Source: Saccoglossus kowalevskii (taxonomy: Eukaryota > Hemichordata > Enteropneusta > Harrimaniidae). From it: DNA of 49,161 nt. Location: assembly GCF_000003605.2 (NCBI RefSeq), contig NW_003130355.1, positions 797,886 through 847,046 on the forward strand. The letters run 5' to 3'. The notes beneath the pieces were generated by a model that worked only from the letters and a program-made list of their open reading frames with translations, ran no database searches and was not told the DNA's origin. Shown here in pieces: positions 1 through 13,600 of the stretch (its first letter is position 1; each line of letters starts with the position of its first letter). The position numbers were made by a program, and so were the translations under genes.

Positions 1-182
1 CTTGAAGTGCTTGAAATAAGCGCCATTTGAAACAAAGTTGCTCAAATTTAACCACAAATAAGCACCACCATGACATGAAAGTGCAACAAAGTGGCGCCTA
101 ATTGAAGACAAATACGGTAGATATCTTGTGGTTTATTCCTCAAATTATTAACAGTCACTTTTTTCTATTCTTTCCTTATCAG

Positions 183-358
183 GTAACACCGCTCCAGACC
201 AGAAAGAACCCACCCCATTTGTTATTGAGTGGATACCAGACATTCTACCGAAATCAAAAATTGGAGAACTTCGAATCAAATTTGAATATGGACATCAACG
301 AAATGGACATATTGAAATTCGTAGTGGACCTATTGACGCTATTCCTCCTGAAGCATAA
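183..358 (+). CDS. C-terminal exon of an unrecognised gene (partial)
   Basis: A pyrimidine-rich acceptor ending in TTATCAG precedes an open frame that starts with two bases of a split codon and then reads 57 codons (185-355) to a TAA at 356-358. The peptide contains [29 protein letters not shown] and ends IPPEA. This mix of aromatic, charged and proline residues looks like real folded protein, unlike the other frames here. I do not recognise the family. The rest of the gene lies upstream of the window. It runs tail-to-tail with SUPV3L1. Poly(A) signals follow at 412, 441 and 1236. Confidence 0.6.
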
Positions 359-411
359 ACGTATTTTGGAAGATTTCCGCAGCCCCTCCCAATTTGTGTT
401 GTACCTGTTGT

Positions 412-446
412 AATAAATTAGGCTTTTGTAATTTAAAAAAAATAAA
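412..446 (+). terminator. proximal poly(A) signals of the upstream + strand gene
   Basis: Two AATAAA hexamers, at 412-417 and 441-446, lie 54 and 83 bases after the TAA of the preceding exon. Either could end a short 3' UTR. Confidence 0.4.
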
Positions 447-1176
447 GTATGTGAAGTATGCATATGATAATCTACAAATGCAGGGTCCATTTGACACAAA
501 GAAAGAGCTAGATACAGTGTAATTAACTTGAGCGTTGAATGTTCTAATTTATTGGCATCAGTGTTCTCTTTAACCAGGGTAACAAGGGTGTATTGCTTCC
601 TTGAGTGTTACCAAATAATTAATTTTATTTCTTTAGTTGCAGAAACAAATGTAAGAAAGTAGTGCTACTGTATCTGTGGTCAAAATAAGCATTTTAGTAT
701 ACAGCCAATAAGACTTTAGAATTATACATGTTTTGCTGTACTGCAAATGCTATGCATATATTTCATAAGCACAAGTATCATCAAATGGATTTCCTTCTTA
801 TTGCTCCCCTTGCTAACAAAATTCCAGGGGAAATAACACGATGTGATTTTCCTGTTTCCTCCAAGTGGTAACCTTAGATGAATTCCACTGTATTTGCTGC
901 AAATTCTATAGTGGAGAAATTGGGCACTATGCCCAGTATCAGTTTTCACAATGCAATCTATACATGTCCTCTTGCATTAATTGTATTACAATAGTTTAAC
1001 ACAAAGGGGTGATAGTTCAGTTCTCCCAAAAACTAATTTTGTCAATGTTTCGATAGTTGGATTTGTAGTAATGTTATTTGTTTATTGAATGAGGGGGATG
1101 TAAATTTGGTTATGGCGTTAAGTCAGGTTCCTTGTATATACAGTAACACACAATTACAATGTTCTTATGAATATCG

Positions 1177-1182
1177 TTTATT
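1177..1182 (-). terminator. candidate SUPV3L1 poly(A) signal
   Basis: AATAAA on the minus strand, about 446 bases after the SUPV3L1 stop. A second copy lies at 1081-1086. Position is plausible, but there is no transcript evidence in the sequence. Confidence 0.3.
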
Positions 1183-1235
1183 CACTCCTATTTAAATCTG
1201 CATTGTTTACACAATATTGTAAAAATGTTACGCTC

Positions 1236-1241
1236 AATAAA
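1236..1241 (+). terminator. distal poly(A) signal of the upstream + strand gene
   Basis: AATAAA followed within about 10-40 bases by GT-rich sequence (TGGTACTCGTTTGTG, GTGTGTTT), the usual arrangement of a cleavage site. Use of this site gives a 3' UTR of about 0.9 kb (359-1260) and overlap with the likely SUPV3L1 3' end. Confidence 0.4.
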
Positions 1242-1627
1242 ACTGGTACTCGTTTGTGCATTAGTTCTCTTGGTCCAGTGTGTTTATCTTTCACATGCAC
1301 AGTACATTTAAAGCTGATTGCTACAGGGTCATAGCATTGGGGAAAGTCTTGGAAATCATTTGGCTCTATGAACCCTGTGCCATGCTAAGACGATAATTTA
1401 TCACAAGATTTTTTTAAATAGTGCCACCAGCTGAGAAGTACCGGGGTATAAACCCAAACAGGGGGGGGGGGTTGCTTTGGCTCCCTGATTTTGTGTATAC
1501 ATTACACAATAGGTAGAATTTTGTTGAATGATGTTGGGTCCTTTCCTCGAGGCAGATTTGCATCATCTGAACTGTAACCAGGGATATTTTGCCATTTTAT
1601 GTAAATGTACAAACTGATATCAAATAA

Positions 1628-4600
1628 TCATTTCCTCTTCTTTCTTCTGTTCTTTTTACTTTTGGAATTATCTAGTTCATCTCTACTCCTGGAGTAATTA
1701 GATTGTTCATTTCTATCTGAAGCTTTTTCCCATTCCGCATGTAGTTTTTGTACCATTTCCCGTGACAGAATACCTTCCTTGATAAGATTAGACGACAGGC
1801 CTTCTGGATCAATATTAACTTTTCTTGTTCTAGTTCTTGTTTTCTTCAGTACCCCTGATGGGAGATAAAAAGGCAACATCATTAGACATTTTCACTGTAG
1901 AATTCCCTGAGCTGCTGTATGTTTAACGTTCTTAGTCAAATTGTACATACCCAGTGGATAAACGGAACTTGCATGCAAGACAGGATCTGATTAGCTAGTA
2001 AATGTTAACACCTAGACAATCAAGGAACACCTTGTATGGTTCGCCAGGCATGGATAAAAGTTTTTACAGAGAAAAGACGTGTTTCAAAGAAAACATGCAA
2101 AATAATCTAAAAAGCGTCCATTTTGGAACATTTTCTATAGGATTCCATGTAAACATTATTCCTTGGATAACTTGGATGACAGCCAGTTGTAGCTCTCATA
2201 ACGTATTTTTTTTAGCATAGTTCACCAAACAAAATATTGAGATATGATGGAATGTTTCTACCATACCACAAATGTAAACTTTTCAAACAACACATGAATG
2301 TCACAGTCCCCGTTATTTATTTATAAAATACTCATGTTAAAATAATACATGGAACATCTGCAAACAATTGAATTAATATGTACTCTATGTGGGTGCAACT
2401 CATCATAAAGTGATTTCCCTTAATCTGATAACTGAACATCTCAAGAGTACACAAGTGCAACCAAACTATGCCTCATACATGTATACATGCTCAAGAAACT
2501 GCATTCATAAATCTGGGTAAACCTTGATGTACCTTTAATAATAACTTGACTTTTTTGTTAATTCAGGTCTTCGTATATTACCAGGACCTGGGTTTGTTCC
2601 AGTATCACCACTATAATTCCCATCAAAATGTAGCCCTGACACCCCTCTACATTTTCTACTGAGACTGGTAATGGTATTACCCATCTGTCACTTATTCAGA
2701 TCAAGGTCACGACCAGGTCATAACATCACTAAAAACCCTAGCATTACAATTCAAGCTTATTATTTATTCTGAGCATGCTCAGTTGTTCTCTCAGTGCACT
2801 TGGGAGAGGTAATTTTGGATGAAAATCTTGAAAAAGACCCATATAGAATTTTTAGATCCGGGAAAAAAAATTTACGTGTATATTCAACAGAGACTTGTTC
2901 ATCAACCTGCCAAGTTTCATTGATATCTGCTGCAGAATTTCTAAGAAAATATTGGGGGGGGGGGGGTTTGGAAGGAAACCAGAAATAAGAAATAATAGTC
3001 ACCTTTCGAGGTCGGTTTGTGGAAACCCTATATTTTTATTTCAGAATTTTAAACATTACAGTAACCCGACCGCTATCTTGCTGGATTTCAGGGATTTTTG
3101 AATATTTTTTTTAATGGTAGCAAACTACCTTAAAATTTTGAACTTTAATATCTTATTTGGCCTGGTGACCATCCTGTTTTTTATTTGAGTTGTACTCAGT
3201 AAATGAAATGATGTTTAAATTTATTAAAATCACATAGCTATTTTATCATGCTTCACAGTATTTTGACCACAAACACATTGCTATCATTTATGTAAGCATT
3301 TATGCTACTTCATGGTATTTCTCTTGTTACAGACAGAAATGGATATCATGCTGATCTCTAGATTTCATTACTGAAATTAAAGGGCAGTAGTCGTCGCGCC
3401 GCGCATGTGTGAGATTTATTGGTCTCATATAAACAAAGGTGGCGACTTTGACTGTTGCGCAGATCAACGAGTACGAACTGACACGTTACCAAGCTTTGAT
3501 TGAGTATTTGTTTAGGTTACTGGAAGGTATCAAAGGAGTCGCCGACTGTAATTAGTGCAAGTCGCGCCCAGGTCAAACCTTATACTTGTGCTTTACAGTA
3601 GAAAAGCGCACTGGATTGTGGGAAACAATGTTTATCAACACAAATGTCGCACATGCGCAGCAGAAATACATCGCTCACTTGTGCATCTTTTTTTTTGTAT
3701 CAGTGTTCCAGTTGAAACGTACCAACCACCATCATGTGCAGATGTCCTGAGATTTTTAGTTCCGTCATTGGGTTTTTATTCTGGGTTTTCCTGAACGTCT
3801 TGTGAGCTGTTTACAGATTTATCTGAATTATAATGTTGTCACTATAGTTATATTTTTACAGATTTCATGGCAACGTGATTTCAAAATCATTCCAAAAGGT
3901 GAAAACATCTGTCTTACTTTTAACAAAACTTGCATGGCATTACTAAAAAAAAAACAAAAAAAAATACCTTCAGAGAGTTTCTTGATGACATCTTCATCTG
4001 AGATGGTTTTTTCTTTGGTTTTCTTCACTTCAAAATCTTCAGCATACGTAGTTGAGGATTTCCCGGCGGAAGCTTGGATTAATCTAGTTATTTGCAGAAC
4101 ACCTTCTTGTATTATATAATCTAGTTCTTGTTGGATTTGTCTCACAGCTTCCCCCTCGGGAAACATGTCCATGAAACGATAACTGGGGGAAAATGAAAGA
4201 AAAGTGAAAAGTGGCCATAGAGGGCAGTCTTCATACTTTTGAAGATGCTTTCATCACCGGGCATTCATCATTGTGTGAAAACATTGTTATTCCAATTTTG
4301 AGTTTAACAAGCCTACTTGAACAATGAATTCACCACAGAAAAGTTTTATGACATTGAAATTTGTTTTTCTACGACGAGAAAAACCAGAGAAAAAAAAAGA
4401 AACCCATTAAGTGCTCAGCTTACCTGAACCACAAATATAAATCCAGAACATCATGGACTGCCTCCAAATGCATTAACTCTTTAATCGTCATCGGCAACTT
4501 AAGAGGCCATCGTATATGTTTACACAACCACTCAAACGTCAATGCATCGTTTCGACTATATTGCCTAGCAAACTATGTGAGAGAAAAAGATTACCGCAGT

Positions 4601-7600
4601 TGGATTAGCAACAGATAAATACTTTTTTGTTTTCTTAATTTAAATAATGAGTTCAGGGATCAATAGGCCAAGCTGACAAAAACTGAACAGATTGTTGTTG
4701 CATGCAACTCATAAAACAATGCCTCATAGTGACCACTGCCCTCTAGTGTCAATACCTCACAAAAATTTTCTGGGCAAATAATTTTTCAAAACATTTGTGG
4801 TGAGGCCATTTTATTTTATTTTATGCTTAAATATTGCAGTTGCTGAATAAGTGAAGAAAAAATCTGTCTGCATTGTACACACTGATCAGAAACATTTTTT
4901 TTGTTACGCAGAACAAAAACAAGACTTAGGTCGCTGAGACGTGATACAATGAAACTGTGGTACTGTAAAAGCAGAAATATTTATTGGGTTTTAATTTAGA
5001 GCACTTATAGCTGTCAGTGAAAAGAAAACATGAAATATAACAAGTACCTTACCTTGAGAAAAGAAGTACAAACAAACAGGTGCTTCCTGTTGATTGGTGC
5101 ACAACAGAATGTGTACCTTGCTCTCAAGGCAAGAGGTATGTGCTGTATCATGTCTGCTAAAAACTTGAAATCATCCAGATTGCACACAAAATAATGAGGG
5201 TTGACTTCAGAGAGGTGAACAAAGATATCCTGAAATAAATTAACAAAAGTAAAAGTGAAGGAAATAAAACACTAACAATAAAATTTGACATTATCCAGCT
5301 TAAATTTTCAGGAAAGATTATTTTCTCAAGCTGCCATGTTAACGTTTATGCCTGGCATGACCATTTAGAGAACATTACAGTTCTGATACTGCCCTCTATA
5401 GTCGGTTTTAGATAGAATGAATAGCTGAATATTTAGAAATCTTTGTGAATTCAATCATTGGCATGACGATATTTTGTAAACAAATAAAACAAAATAAGAA
5501 ACACTCAATAGCTGATTTCCTGTACACTGCGAGATCTGTGAGTGAAGGACGCAGACCACAAAAATCGAATAATTTAATTTTTAATTGAAATTTTGGCCTT
5601 CATTGCTCAATGTTGAAGTGCCAATCTTTGAAGAGGGGAATAATGCATTGAGATACCCTTATTCCATCAAAATTGATCATCATCAAAATATATACTGTAA
5701 AATACTTTATTTTAGCTGGAATTAACTTTCGGTGAAAAGACATTTTGGGTGTTTTGTATAGAATTTATTTTCACTGATTTTTGGCGAGTTGAATGTAATA
5801 TATAGGGAAAAATTTATTTTCGCTGGATTTTATTTTACCTGAATCATTCCTTCAGCGAAAATAGTGAAAATTTATTCCAAGCGAAAATAAAGTATTTTAC
5901 AGTAGTACATCATTTCATTTTTTTTGGGGTTCAATTTCATACATAATGTGAGAAAATGGTTTATTATGATGAGTCTGTTATTTAACAAAAGCAGCACTGA
6001 TGGACTTATCATTCTAGCGATGATGCACTTGAGTGCCATCAACATTGCAAATGCATTGTGTTCTTGATGTCAGATGCGATTTATTGCAAGGACAACTTTA
6101 ATAGAAACTTCAAAACATGTTTACCTATCATGAAATGCACGTGTACTGCTTTTAAAATTGATCGAAAAAGACTTTTAGAATACATTAGATATAGTCTCAC
6201 CACTAAATTTGAGAAGGTTGCATCCGGGAGTTGATATGCAAACAATTCAATCTGCTCAGCCGTCGGATGAAGCCCTCCTGCCTCTATCGTCTCTACAGGG
6301 TTATCAAGTATCTCTTTAAGTATAGGTAAATCATCCGGATACAAAGTAGTCACCTCACCATCCGCAAACTTGGATCCGTATCGTCCAGCTCTACCCGCAA
6401 TTTGTAAAGCTTGCGAGGTCGTTAATCTGTCTATTTCAATTTCCCCCTTTTCATTCAGCGTCGGTTTTACAACAGAGTTGAAGATGATTCTTTTAATGCT
6501 TCTGTTGAAATAATGTGGAGAGAGAGGACGCTTGATATTAGTGGACTGTAATCACTACAACTTCTAGTGAGGGCAGTTCTGTACTGCAGAAGAGCAGGAC
6601 GAACGAACAGACAGACAGACATACGTACATACACAAGAGGGATACAGTCAACGGTGGATGTAGCAACAGTGAGAGAATCACAGACAGACAGTATGTGAGA
6701 AATAGAATTAGAGCACATACATAAAGATTCAGACAGATAATGAACATTTGTACAGGAAAATTGACAGACAATCAGTCAGACAGTCAGTCAAAAACTGGGA
6801 TTGTATAGAAACGGATAGACTGACAGACCTAGTATATACAGCAGGCAATAACCAATCGTATATACATATATGAAATCATATACCGGTACAAGTATTTTAT
6901 TACCATTATCTACCACACACATGCAAAATAGGAAAGGACAATAATCTGATACAATACTCACAAATTAAGACCCATACCAACAGCATCAGTTGCTACAAGT
7001 ATTTTACATGGATCGTCAGGATCATTAAACTTCTGAGCTTGTGCCAATTTAGTTCCTGTGAAAGTATAAAATCAATAATGTCACCAGGTTTCATTGAATA
7101 CAAGCTCAATTAGTTCAACCTACACAATAAAAAGTGTTTTGGGAATAAGAAATGAGCATGTCTTAACCCTTACCCTGCAAGCCACATGTACTTTTACAAC
7201 AACTTGACCAGATATAGGTTAAACAAGCTTGGACGCTCCTGTCGTATGACCTCGGGTAAAAGCCATACCCAGTCCATAAAGGTTTTATCATATACCTTTC
7301 AGATGTAATTACATCTTTACCATGACTTGATGGGGCGTGATATGGGAAATTATTGCCCTGATGTGAGGACACACTTTCCCCAGTGTCACGAGGCCGGGCA
7401 ATATGAAGTACTGGTATATAATAAACAGCACTTTAGACCAAACATCACATAGTGGCAGGGGCATGTACAGGGATAATATGAAACTTAATTTTGAATTCAA
7501 TATTACATGTGTTGTAATCACACATGGCCTCCAGTGATCACAACAATGAAAAATATGTTTCATTTGGGGATTTAGCTTCAGTGCTCCAATTTATCAGGTT

Positions 7601-10600
7601 TTGTTTTCAAATCATCTGATCAATCTTTTTTCACGGTGATCACAATAATCAGTGTTCTGTATAGAAAACAAAATGAAATGCAAATTTAAAATAATAGGAG
7701 TGCAAGTATTACCTGGAGGTAGACTTCCATATATAACAGCACACGCTTTCCCCTTCCGCTCCAATTCACGACTTATTTTATAAATATCATTTTTACTAAA
7801 AGCTACTATACAGTCCCCAGGTTGAACATTATCAAGATTTACTATGAAACAAAGAAAAATTTAATTCTATGAATAACTGGAGTGGATATATTCATTTATA
7901 TAAAACAATAATTATTGGTATTACTAATATCTGAAGACTATTACAATACTTTTACAGTTACCGGGTAAAAGGAGAGTTCAGATTTCTAAAAAAAAAAATC
8001 AGACATATACCATACTTAAACTTTGACGTAATATTTATCTAATCAGAAACAATCAACTAAAATACTGACGATATAAATATGATGAAAACCACAAAGCCTA
8101 AACAATCATTTTGTAAAATTTTTCTCCGAATTGTGAAATTAATAAAATTTGTCTAATACACAAGATTAGGGATAGAAGTGGCTAACTAGTGAAAAATTTG
8201 GAAATTTGTAATTTTACATATTCGTGATATTTTGCATTAAATAAAAGTCAATAAGAAAATAAAAATCTGGGGTTCCCAAAATTGTTACCATGGAAACAAT
8301 GAGTTTGCAATATCCTTATAGCAATAAATTATACTGTAACTCGATTCTAGATTGGAAAATGAGAAAGTACATAAAACTATTTTAGGAATTGCAATTGCAA
8401 TTTCAACTACTACAACTTCAATAGAGTTTGACAAGATTTGTGCAGACAGGGATGAAGACACTTATCTCTTACTTTACCAAAGATCACAGTTGAAAAAGAA
8501 CCCCAAAAAAAGTATTACATAGTATTTATACCTAATGCTTCGTCTAAAATTGTTAGTGGTGTCAGTCGTTCATATCTATTGATTTCTACATCTTCACCAG
8601 TCTCTAGCATCAAGCTATTAACTAAATCAATAGCAGCGGCTTCACCGCATACGTGGATTTCATCCGCACAGACACCTGAAATCAAGTACAATAGGGCCAC
8701 AATTATTGCATGTAATTTGTTTTTTCAAGATTATTAGAGTGGAATGCATGCATATGGAAAATAAATCACATGGTCTTCAACTGTTACATACCTCTTGACG
8801 TTTGATTTCTACAGAATGTTGGTTAATTTAAATTATTCACATCCCCAAATTTCTACCTACTGCAGTATATCTATTAGTTATGGATCTCATGTCTTTGTTT
8901 AATCTAGGAATCGCTGCCACCACCACCCAGGATCAATGCATGCAAAAACTGACAGTACCACAAATAAATTTTATCAGTAATTGTCAAAAAAATAATCATA
9001 TATATATATATGCATTATTATAACCAAAGTATAGTTGTGTAATACGGTAATAACAATTTTTTTTAGCTCCGCTGTCGACTTTGTCGAGCGGAGCTTATCA
9101 TATGAGTGATTGTCTGTCGTCGTCCGTGTCAATGTTTTACTTTTTCGACTTCTTCTTGAAAACTACAAGCCTGAATGCTTTGATACTTGGTGTATATGTA
9201 CCTTAGGTAGACCTCTCTCAGATTTGTTCATTTCATGATGATATCTTCAATTCTCTAATTTTGGTGAATATTTTTGTCATTTTTAGTAAAAAGTGATATT
9301 TTCAACTTCTTGTTAAAAACCGCAAGTCCAATTGCTTTGATATTACATATATAGGTACTACATGTGGACCTCTCTCAGATTTGTTCATTTTGTAAAGATA
9401 TCTTTAATTTTCTAATTTTGATGAATATTTTTGTCATTTTTGGTAAAAAGTGATATTTTCGACTTCTTGTTGAAAACCGCAAGTCCAATTGCTTTGATAG
9501 TACATATATAGGTACTACATGTGGACCTCTCTCAGATTTGTTCATTTTCTAATGATATCTTTAATTCTCTAATTTTGGTGAATATTTTTGTCATTTTTGG
9601 TAAAAAGTGATATTTTCGACTTTTTGTTGAAAACCGCAAGTCCAATTGCTTTGATATTACATATATAGGTACTACATGTGGACCTCTCTCAGATTTGTTC
9701 ATTTTCTAATGATATCTTCTGTTAATTGCCATGTGCATTGCTAACAGCGGAGCTATCTCAGCCGACAGGCTGCTTGTTAATATTCTAAACAGCCTTGTAA
9801 ACACATATTTTGGTATAGTTTGTAGCATTAGATCTGGTTTATAGTTGTAGCATCTACAATTTAGTTAGGCTTTTTCACACATGCATGTATATAAGATCTT
9901 GGCATGTCTGTGATGAAGGGTGTGTTTCAGAATAACTCATTGAATTAGAGTTACTATTTACCCAACAGAGCTCTGGTCCATGCCCATCCTCTTCCGGCAT
10001 CCTTCAGCATTTGGATCTCATCGATGACCGCTACCTCATCTATAAGTATAAAATATCATTTTTAGTTCCCTAAAATACAAAAAGTATATAATTAAGACTT
10101 AGTAGAGTAACTTTTTTAGGTTAAAGTACATTCAGTCCCATTCCCACTTTGCAAATCTGTAAAGTACCATCCACTGACCAATAAAAACACCCCATAATGT
10201 TGAGATGGTGGATGAATTACGCAAAAATTAACTACAACAAGCCATGCATGGCACAGTCCCCGTTAGTTATCAAATTTAAGATATATAATTTTATTTATAG
10301 TGATATATCTGGAATATAACCATATCAGGAATATAATTTTTTAACATTAAAATGATTGACATTTGTATCTGATCGTCAAACAAGTACTTGTCCATATTGA
10401 GAGATATTGCTCTGGAACAGCATTCAAAATCAGCCATTTTGAATACATGTATATATATAACACGATGTATAACGAATATATAAAATTTGAATATAATCAA
10501 TCAAAGCATTTAAGAGATATGGCTATAGAAGCCCAATCATTAAAACAAAATAGCCGCCAGTCAGCCATTTTAAATCCAATCATTAAAACAAAATAAAATG

Positions 10601-13600
10601 ACGTGCATTTTAGTCCCCGTTTTCGGACTGCGTCCGAACGGGGACTAAACATCTAACAGAGTAATCTTGTGCTCTGGATGGTTTATGTGCTGAACACTTG
10701 AAGTATGCTTTTCCTATTGTTAGTACGCATTTGTCTATGTATCATTTATGTGTATCTTGCCACCCTTCTTGCACGGAACACTTCCTGGGACGATGTTGGA
10801 AATTGTTGTAGCGTCACTCTTGAAAAATAAAACTTGAAATATTACCAACGCAGGCAATTATCAACCGATTGCAATAACATCTGTTTTGTCAAAAGTATTT
10901 GGACATATATTGCTCAAGAGGTTTGACAAATTATCAGCCCCGCTGATTTTCAGAATCACGTGACGCTAAAACAAACACAATGTTCACAAAATATTAATAG
11001 TAGGAAAATACAAGTCAAGAGCTTTCTAAACATATATAGATTGTATGGTTTCTTGTAAAATTTATTCCGATTATAGGTGTTTAAATTTGTCATGCAAAAA
11101 AACTATCCTGCTACCTTAAGAGATATGGCTCTAGAAGCCCATTCATTAAAACAAAATGGCCACCAGACATCCATTTTGAATCCGATCTGAAAAATAAATG
11201 ATGTGCATCAGGAACCTGTAATGTCCAATATATGTACCAAGTTTGAACAAAATCCATCCATAAATGCCAGAAATGCTTGATATTTTATGATTTTTTAGCA
11301 CAAACATGGCCACCATTTGGCCATTTTGAATAGGATCGTCAAACCAATATATCTGTCTATCTATGACATGATGTATAATGAATATTTGAAATTTGAACAT
11401 AATCAGTGAAAGCAAGTCAGAGATATGGCACGAGAACCACATTCATTAAAACATAATGGCTGCCAGTTGGCCATTTTTAATCTTATCTGAAAAACAAAAT
11501 TATTTGCATCAAGGTCCCATAATGTCTAATGTATATACCAAGTTTGAACAAAATCCATCTGTAAACAGCCGAGAAATGCTTGATTTTTAGAATTTTTTAC
11601 CACAAAAATGGCCGCCATTCCGCCATCTTAAATCAGATCGTGAAGCAAAATGATGTGCATCAAGGTCCCATAATGTCTAATGTATATACTAAATTTGAAC
11701 AAAATCCATCTGTAAACAGCCGAGAAATGCTTGATTTTTAGGAATTTTTAGCACAAAAATGGCCGCCATTCGGCCATTTTGAATCAGATCGTAAAACAAA
11801 ATGATGTGCATCAAGGTCCTATAATGTCCAACGTATATACAAGGTTTGAACAAAATCCATCTGTAAACAGCTGAAAAATGTTTGATTTTGATGATTTTTA
11901 GCACAAAAATGGCCGCCATTTGGATATCTTGAATCAGATTGTGAAACAAATTGACGTGCATATGTATAATATCATGTATGATATATGTGTGAAAGTTTGA
12001 TTTTGATTGGTCCAGGCATTTCTAAGATACAGGTCCGGACGCACGGACGGATAGACACACACACGCACGCACACACAGAGGTCAAAACATAAGTCCCTGT
12101 TTTTCCGGACTGCGTCCCGAACGGGGACTAATTAAACACTGAGTTTGGGAAACTTANNNNNNNNNNNNNNNNNNNNNNNNNNNNNNNNNNNNNNNNNNNN
12201 NNNNNNNNNNNNNNNNNNNNNNNNNNNNNNNNNNNNNNNNNNNNNNNNNNNNNNNNNNNNNNNNNNNNNNNNNNNNNNNNNNNNNNNNNNNNNNNNNNNN
12301 NNNNNNNNNNNNNNNNNNNNNNNNNNNNNNNNNNNNNNNNNNNNNNNNNNNNNNNNNNNNNNNNNNNNNNNNNNNNNNNNNNNNNNNNNNNNNNNNNNNN
12401 NNNNNNNNNNNNNNNNNNNNNNNNNNNNNNNNNNNNNNNNNNNNNNNNNNNNNNNNNNNNNNNNNNNNNNNNNNNNNNNNNNNNNNNNNNNNNNNNNNNN
12501 NNNNNNNNNNNNNNNNNNNNNNNNNNNNNNNNNNNNNNNNNNNNNNNNNNNNNNNNNNNNNNNNNNNNNNNNNNNNNNNNNNNNNNNNNNNNNNNNNNNN
12601 NNNNNNNNNNNNNNNNNNNNNNNNNNNNNNNNNNNNNNNNNNNNNNNNNNNNNNNNNNNNNNNNNNNNNNNNNNNNNNNNNNNNNNNNNNNNNNNNNNNN
12701 NNNNNNNNNNNNNNNNNNNNNNNNNNNNNNNNNNNNNNNNNNNNNNNNNNNNNNNNNNNNNNNNNNNNNNNNNNNNNNNNNNNNNNNNNNNNNNNNNNNN
12801 NNNNNNNNNNNNNNNNNNNNNNNNNNNNNNNNNNNNNNNNNNNNNNNNNNNNNNNNNNNNNNNNNNNNNNNNNNNNNNNNNNNNNNNNNNNNNNNNNNNN
12901 NNNNNNNNNNNNNNNNNNNNNNNNNNNNNNNNNNNNNNNNNNNNNNNNNNNNNNNNNNNNNNNNNNNNNNNNNNNNNNNNNNNNNNNNNNNNNNNNNNNN
13001 NNNNNNNNNNNNNNNNNNNNNNNNNNNNNNNNNNNNNNNNNNNNNNNNNNNNNNNNNNNNNNNNNNNNNNNNNNNNNNNNNNNNNNNNNNNNNNNNNNNN
13101 NNNNNNNNNNNNNNNNNNNNNNNNNNNNNNNNNNNNNNNNNNNNNNNTCCTATAATGTCCAACATATTTACCAAGTTTGAACAAAATCCATCTGTAAACA
13201 GCCGGGAAATACTTGTTTTTGATGATTTTTTAGCACAAAAATGGCCACCATTGGCCATTTTCAATAGGATCGTCAAACCAATATATCTGTATATCTATGA
13301 CATGATGTATAATGAATATTTAAAATTTCAACATAATCAGTCACAGCAAGTCAAAGGTATGGCACTAGAACCACATTCATTAAAACAAAATGGCCGACAG
13401 TTGGCCATTTTGAATCTTATCTGCAAAAAAATGATGTGCAACAAGGTCCTATAATGTCCAACGTATATACTAAGTTTGAACAAAATCCATCTGTAAACAG
13501 TCGAGAAATGCTTGATTTTGATGATTTTTAGAACAAAAATGGCCGCCAATCGGCCATCTTGAATTAGATCGTGAAACAAATTCATGTGCATATGTATAAT

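Noticed and set aside
6467..6771. Two overlapping minus-strand frames rich in Ser, Val and Cys
   Set aside because: They translate the CAGA-type simple repeat and the end of a SUPV3L1 exon in the wrong frame.
9065..9095. GC-rich hairpin resembling a bacterial Rho-independent terminator
   Set aside because: The genome is animal, and the hairpin is the end of a repeated element.
12128..13276. Open frames of 336-382 codons
   Set aside because: They are runs of N in the assembly gap.
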